Assembly (NCBI GenBank): GCA_902795715.1
Contig: CADBME010000374.1
Location: 1 to 9,066 of the forward strand
Length of the DNA stretch: 9,066 nt
Direction: 5' to 3'
Origin: an uncultured Lachnospiraceae bacterium
GTDB taxonomy: Bacteria > Bacillota_A > Clostridia > Lachnospirales > Lachnospiraceae
The notes beneath the pieces are model-generated. The model was not told the DNA's origin. It saw nothing but the letters and a program-made list of their open reading frames with translations, and did not search any database. Below, piece by piece: positions 6,390 through 9,066 of the stretch; positions within the stretch are counted from its first letter, which is position 1, and each line of letters opens with the position of its first letter. A program made the position numbers and the translations under genes.

Positions 6390-6535
6390 CCGGCAGCTCT
6401 TTCAGATTAAGGTAGATTCAATGTCAGTTTTCCGTGGTCGTGACAGGGACGGTCATTCCTGCACAGGATGATTCCTGCAGTTGGAAAAAGCAAGGCTGAT
6501 TTATTAGCAGATTGTGCAATTTTGCTATAAAATCC

Positions 6536-6564
6536 TTTTAATTTCTCTGAGGAAATGGTATAAT
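6536..6564 (+). promoter_or_regulatory. glgC-glgD promoter with extended -10
   Basis: TGGTATAAT at 6556-6564 is a perfect TATAAT with a TG extension. The sequence 17 bp upstream, TTTTAA (6536-6541), is a weak -35, consistent with an extended -10 promoter. Transcription would begin near 6571, about 35 nt before the glgC start. Confidence 0.7.
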
Positions 6565-6588
6565 CAAACAGGATGTAAAATAAATGTG

Positions 6589-6595
6589 AAGGGGG
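6589..6595 (+). promoter_or_regulatory. Ribosome binding site supporting the TTG start of glgC
   Basis: AAGGGGG lies 9 nt before TTG 6605. The in-frame ATGs at 6620 and 6629 would place this site about 24 or more nt away, so the TTG is the better start. Confidence 0.65.
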
Positions 6596-6604
6596 TGATA
6601 CGAC

Positions 6605-7867
6605 TTGATCAGGAAAGAAATGATAGCCATGCTTCTTGCCGGAGGCCAGGGAAGCCGCCTTGGTGTTTTAACCTCCAGGTTGGCCAAGCCTGCAGTTTCT
6701 TTTGGAGGCAAGTACAAGATTATTGATTTTCCACTTAGCAATTGTATCAATTCAGGTATTGACACCGTGGGTGTCCTGACACAGTATCAGCCCTTGAGGC
6801 TGAACCAGCATATCGGTATAGGTATCCCCTGGGATCTTGACCGGAATATCGGAGGAGTTTCCGTCCTGCCGCCCTACGAGAAGTCGGAGAACACCGAGTG
6901 GTATTCCGGTACGGCAAATGCCATTTATCAGAATATGGAGTTCATGGAGTACTACCATCCGGATTATGTGGCAATTCTCGGCGGAGACCATATCTACAAG
7001 ATGGATTACAGCCAGATGCTTGAATATCACAAGAAGAATGAAGCTGCGATTACCCTGGCAACTTATGAAGTTCCCTGGGATGAGGCCAGCCGTTTTGGTC
7101 TGGTAGTGACTGACGAGGACAACCAGGTCATTGAATTTGAAGAAAAGCCGGCCAAACCAAGCAGCAACAAGGCATCCATGGGCATTTACATCTTTAACTG
7201 GGAAGTGCTTAAGGAGGCTCTTTACGAGCTGAAGGACCAGCCCGGCTGTGATTTTGGTATGCATGTGATACCTTACTGTCATAAGAGAGGTGACAAGATC
7301 ATGGCCTATTCCTATCAGGGATACTGGAAAGATGTCGGGACTCTCCATGCATACTGGGAAGCCAATATGGAGCTGATCGACATTATACCGGAATTCAATC
7401 TCTATGAGGAATTCTGGCGGATCTATACCAAGAGTGATATGATACCTCCCCAGTATTTTGCCGATACTTCGAAGGTGAGCGGATGTATCATCGGAGATGG
7501 CACCGAGGTTTACGGAGAGATTTACAATTCCGTAATAGGCTCGGGCGTTATCATCGAGGGCGGGGCCAAGGTGATGGATTCCATCATCATGAGCAATACG
7601 GTGATACATGAAGGCGCACATATCGAAAAGGCAATCATTGCCGAGAACTCCATTGTTGGGGCCAACACCCGGATTGGTGTTTTCCCTGAGGCGGAGAATC
7701 ACTGGAAGCCGGATGTTTATAATGGCGGACTGGTGACAATCGGCGAAGATTCCGAGATTCCTCCGGATGTAGAGATCGGGAAAAATGTGGCAATCATAGG
7801 TAAGACAGAAGCCTCGGATTACCCGGATGGAATTCTGGGAAGCGGAGAGTCCCTTATCAAAGCGTAG
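6605..7867 (+). CDS. glgC: Glucose-1-phosphate adenylyltransferase, catalytic subunit
   Basis: Makes ADP-glucose from glucose 1-phosphate and ATP, the committed step of glycogen synthesis. It has 420 residues. The nucleotidyltransferase domain has [11 protein letters not shown] (10-20), [11 protein letters not shown] (27-37), [11 protein letters not shown] (41-51), [12 protein letters not shown] (99-110), [10 protein letters not shown] (126-135) with the catalytic Asp129, FEEKP (178-182) with the substrate-binding Lys181, and YWKDVGT (240-246) with the second metal-binding Asp243. From about 290 onwards a left-handed beta-helix is indicated by hexapeptide repeats such as IIGDGT, VIGSGV and [10 protein letters not shown]. 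The start is TTG 6605, with AAGGGGG 9 nt upstream; family members begin with the same [14 protein letters not shown] pattern. It precedes glgD by 17 nt and carries the operon promoter. Confidence 0.96.
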   Translation: MIRKEMIAMLLAGGQGSRLGVLTSRLAKPAVSFGGKYKIIDFPLSNCINSGIDTVGVLTQYQPLRLNQHIGIGIPWDLDRNIGGVSVLPPYEKSENTEWYSGTANAIYQNMEFMEYYHPDYVAILGGDHIYKMDYSQMLEYHKKNEAAITLATYEVPWDEASRFGLVVTDEDNQVIEFEEKPAKPSSNKASMGIYIFNWEVLKEALYELKDQPGCDFGMHVIPYCHKRGDKIMAYSYQGYWKDVGTLHAYWEANMELIDIIPEFNLYEEFWRIYTKSDMIPPQYFADTSKVSGCIIGDGTEVYGEIYNSVIGSGVIIEGGAKVMDSIIMSNTVIHEGAHIEKAIIAENSIVGANTRIGVFPEAENHWKPDVYNGGLVTIGEDSEIPPDVEIGKNVAIIGKTEASDYPDGILGSGESLIKA

Positions 7868-7884
7868 AAGGCAGGTGAGACAAT

Positions 7885-9009
7885 ATGAAAGCGATTGGTA
7901 TTATTTTAGCCGGCGGTAATAATAAGAGAATCGGCCGCCTGTCAGACAAACGCGCCATTTCTGCACTTCCGATTGCCGGGAGTTACCGGGCTATTGATTT
8001 TGCACTGAGCAATATGACCAATTCCAAGGTGTCAAAGGTTGCAGTGTTTCCTCAGTTTAATGCCCGCTCGCTCAATGAGCATTTAAGTTCCGGCAAGTGG
8101 TGGGATTTCGGAAGAAAGCAGGGAGGGCTGTTCGTTTTTACTCCCACAGTGACTAAAGATAACAATTTCTGGTATCAGGGCACAGCGGATGCTTTGTACC
8201 AGAACATTGATTTCTTGAAAAAGAGCCATGAACCATACGTAATCATAGCGGCCGGTGACTGTGTTTACAAGTTGGATTATGGCAAAGTTTTAGATGCCCA
8301 CATTGCAAAAAATGCGGACATCACGGTAGTTTATACATCTATGAGTGACACTGAGGATGATCTGACACGTTTCGGCATACTTAAGCTTGATGAAAACGAG
8401 CGGATCGTAGAGTTTGAGGAAAAGCCCCTGGTGGCTTCCTCAAAAAATATTTCCATCGGTGTTTACATCATTCGAAGAAGACATCTTATTGAGATTCTCG
8501 AGCGCTGTGCAAGAGAGGACCGTCATGACTTTGTAAAGGATGTTCTGGTCCGATATATAGGCGTGCGCAAGATATTCGGGTATCGACTGGATACTTACTG
8601 GAGGAATATAGCCACAGTTGAGTCTTATTACAAGACCAACATGGATTTCCTCAAACCAGAGGTCCGTCGGTTTTTCTTCAAGGAGCATCCGGATATCTAC
8701 TCCCGGGTGGATGATTTGCCGCCGGCAAAGTATAATGCAGGATCAGACATAAAGAACAGTATTGTTTCCTCAGGATGCATTATAAACGGCAGGGTAGAAA
8801 ACTCTGTGCTGTTTAAGGATGTTTATATCGGAAACAATTGCACGATACGGAATTCTATTATTTTGAATGACGTATATATCGGCGATGACTCGTATATAGA
8901 TAATTGTATTGTAGAAAGCCGGGATACTCTTCGGCCGGGAACCAATTACATTGGTACGGACGGGGATATCAGAATCGTGATCGAGAAGAACGTAAGGTAT
9001 ATTCTGTAA
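7885..9009 (+). CDS. glgD: GlgD, regulatory partner subunit of ADP-glucose pyrophosphorylase
   Basis: A 374-residue paralogue of GlgC found in Firmicutes, where it associates with GlgC and raises its activity while having little of its own. The fold is the same: LAGGNNKRIG (8-17), DFALSNMTNS (38-47), WYQGTADALYQN (96-107), AGDCVYKLDY (123-132), FEEKP (177-181), then a short beta-helix from about 285 with IKNSIVSSGCIINGR and YIGNNCTIRNSII. The first loop has GGNNKR where GlgC has GGQGSR, and the second metal-site motif reads TYWRNIAT (237-244), with Asn241 at the position of Asp243 in GlgC. Both changes fit a weak or inactive catalytic site. ATG 7885 has AGGTGA about 7 nt upstream. It is in one operon with glgC and is followed after 22 nt by a spoVG-like start. 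Confidence 0.94.
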   Translation: MKAIGIILAGGNNKRIGRLSDKRAISALPIAGSYRAIDFALSNMTNSKVSKVAVFPQFNARSLNEHLSSGKWWDFGRKQGGLFVFTPTVTKDNNFWYQGTADALYQNIDFLKKSHEPYVIIAAGDCVYKLDYGKVLDAHIAKNADITVVYTSMSDTEDDLTRFGILKLDENERIVEFEEKPLVASSKNISIGVYIIRRRHLIEILERCAREDRHDFVKDVLVRYIGVRKIFGYRLDTYWRNIATVESYYKTNMDFLKPEVRRFFFKEHPDIYSRVDDLPPAKYNAGSDIKNSIVSSGCIINGRVENSVLFKDVYIGNNCTIRNSIILNDVYIGDDSYIDNCIVESRDTLRPGTNYIGTDGDIRIVIEKNVRYIL

Positions 9010-9017
9010 AAGAATCA

Positions 9018-9026
9018 AGAGGGGGG
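9018..9026 (+). promoter_or_regulatory. Ribosome binding site for the spoVG-like gene
   Basis: AGAGGGGGG ends 5 nt before TTG 9032. It lies in the 22-nt gap after glgD, which supports both the TTG start and co-transcription with glgD. Confidence 0.6.
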
Positions 9027-9031
9027 ATCCT

Positions 9032-9066
9032 TTGCAGATTACAGACATCAGGATCCGTCAGATCGC
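9032..9066 (+). CDS. spoVG: SpoVG-like regulator, N-terminus only (cut by window end)
   Basis: From TTG 9032 the frame reads MQITDIRIRQI, the start pattern of SpoVG (M-x-I/V-T-D-V/I-R-I/L-R), a small nucleic-acid-binding protein of about 90 residues that affects sporulation and other stationary-phase traits. Only 11 full codons are visible. The strong ribosome binding site and the position directly after glgD, an arrangement I recall from related Clostridia, support the call. Without the rest of the gene it remains probable, not certain. Confidence 0.75.
   Translation, partial: MQITDIRIRQI

Larger units (their letters stand above)
6302..6604. other. Divergent non-coding region between murC and glgC
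   Basis: This holds the murC promoter on the left and the glgC promoter on the right. Between them (about 6390-6535) no gene or RNA family is recognised. The only structure seen is a 9-bp direct repeat, ATTCCTGCA, at 6455-6463 and 6471-6479, the first copy forming a small CCTG-CA-CAGG dyad (6458-6467). This could be an operator for either gene, but nothing else supports that. Confidence 0.5.

Noticed and set aside
6455..6479. Direct repeat ATTCCTGCA upstream of glgC as a regulator site
   Set aside because: Two 9-bp copies alone, about 80-100 bp from the promoter, are too weak to call an operator.
6752..7702. 316-codon open frame on the minus strand
   Set aside because: It is antisense to glgC, which has full family motifs; the frame shows no domain and no convincing ribosome binding site was identified.

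Overview
The window looks like the chromosome of a low-to-mid GC, spore-forming Clostridia member, most likely a Lachnospiraceae-type gut Firmicute. The evidence is the paired glgC-glgD genes followed by a spoVG-like start, the DnaD-domain protein next to a DnaC/DnaI-type ATPase, strong AGGAGG-type ribosome binding sites, and TTG start codons. No phage, CRISPR, tRNA or rRNA gene is visible. The genes are mostly core genes; the unusual content is in the gaps between them.

Layout: (1) 1-887, plus strand: the 3' end of a class A penicillin-binding protein with a long acidic tail. (2) 892-979: a perfect 40-bp inverted repeat with an 8-nt loop, REP/MITE-like, between convergent genes and probably acting as a terminator. 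(3) 989-4505, minus strand, read right to left: a DnaD-domain protein, a DnaC/DnaI-like helicase loader (2-nt gap, its ribosome binding site inside the upstream gene), a probable terminator, then a divergent, long ribose-phosphate pyrophosphokinase with its own leader. (4) 4506-4918: a 413-bp non-coding region with a co-oriented, helically spaced array of DnaA-box-like sequences, an AAT repeat touching a perfect DnaA box, and the terminator of murC. (5) 4919-6301, minus: murC. (6) 6302-6604: a divergent promoter region. (7) 6605-9066, plus: glgC, glgD and the first codons of a spoVG-like gene, probably one operon.

How the genes fit together: the PBP and MurC act in peptidoglycan synthesis; the DnaD-like and DnaC/DnaI-like proteins form the helicase-loading side of the primosome recruited by DnaA; Prs supplies PRPP for nucleotides; GlgC and GlgD make ADP-glucose for glycogen, and SpoVG is an RNA/DNA-binding regulator tied to sporulation. 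The most interesting signal is the DnaA-box array directly upstream of the helicase-loading genes. It could be a DnaA-controlled promoter, a DnaA-titrating cluster, or an origin-like element.
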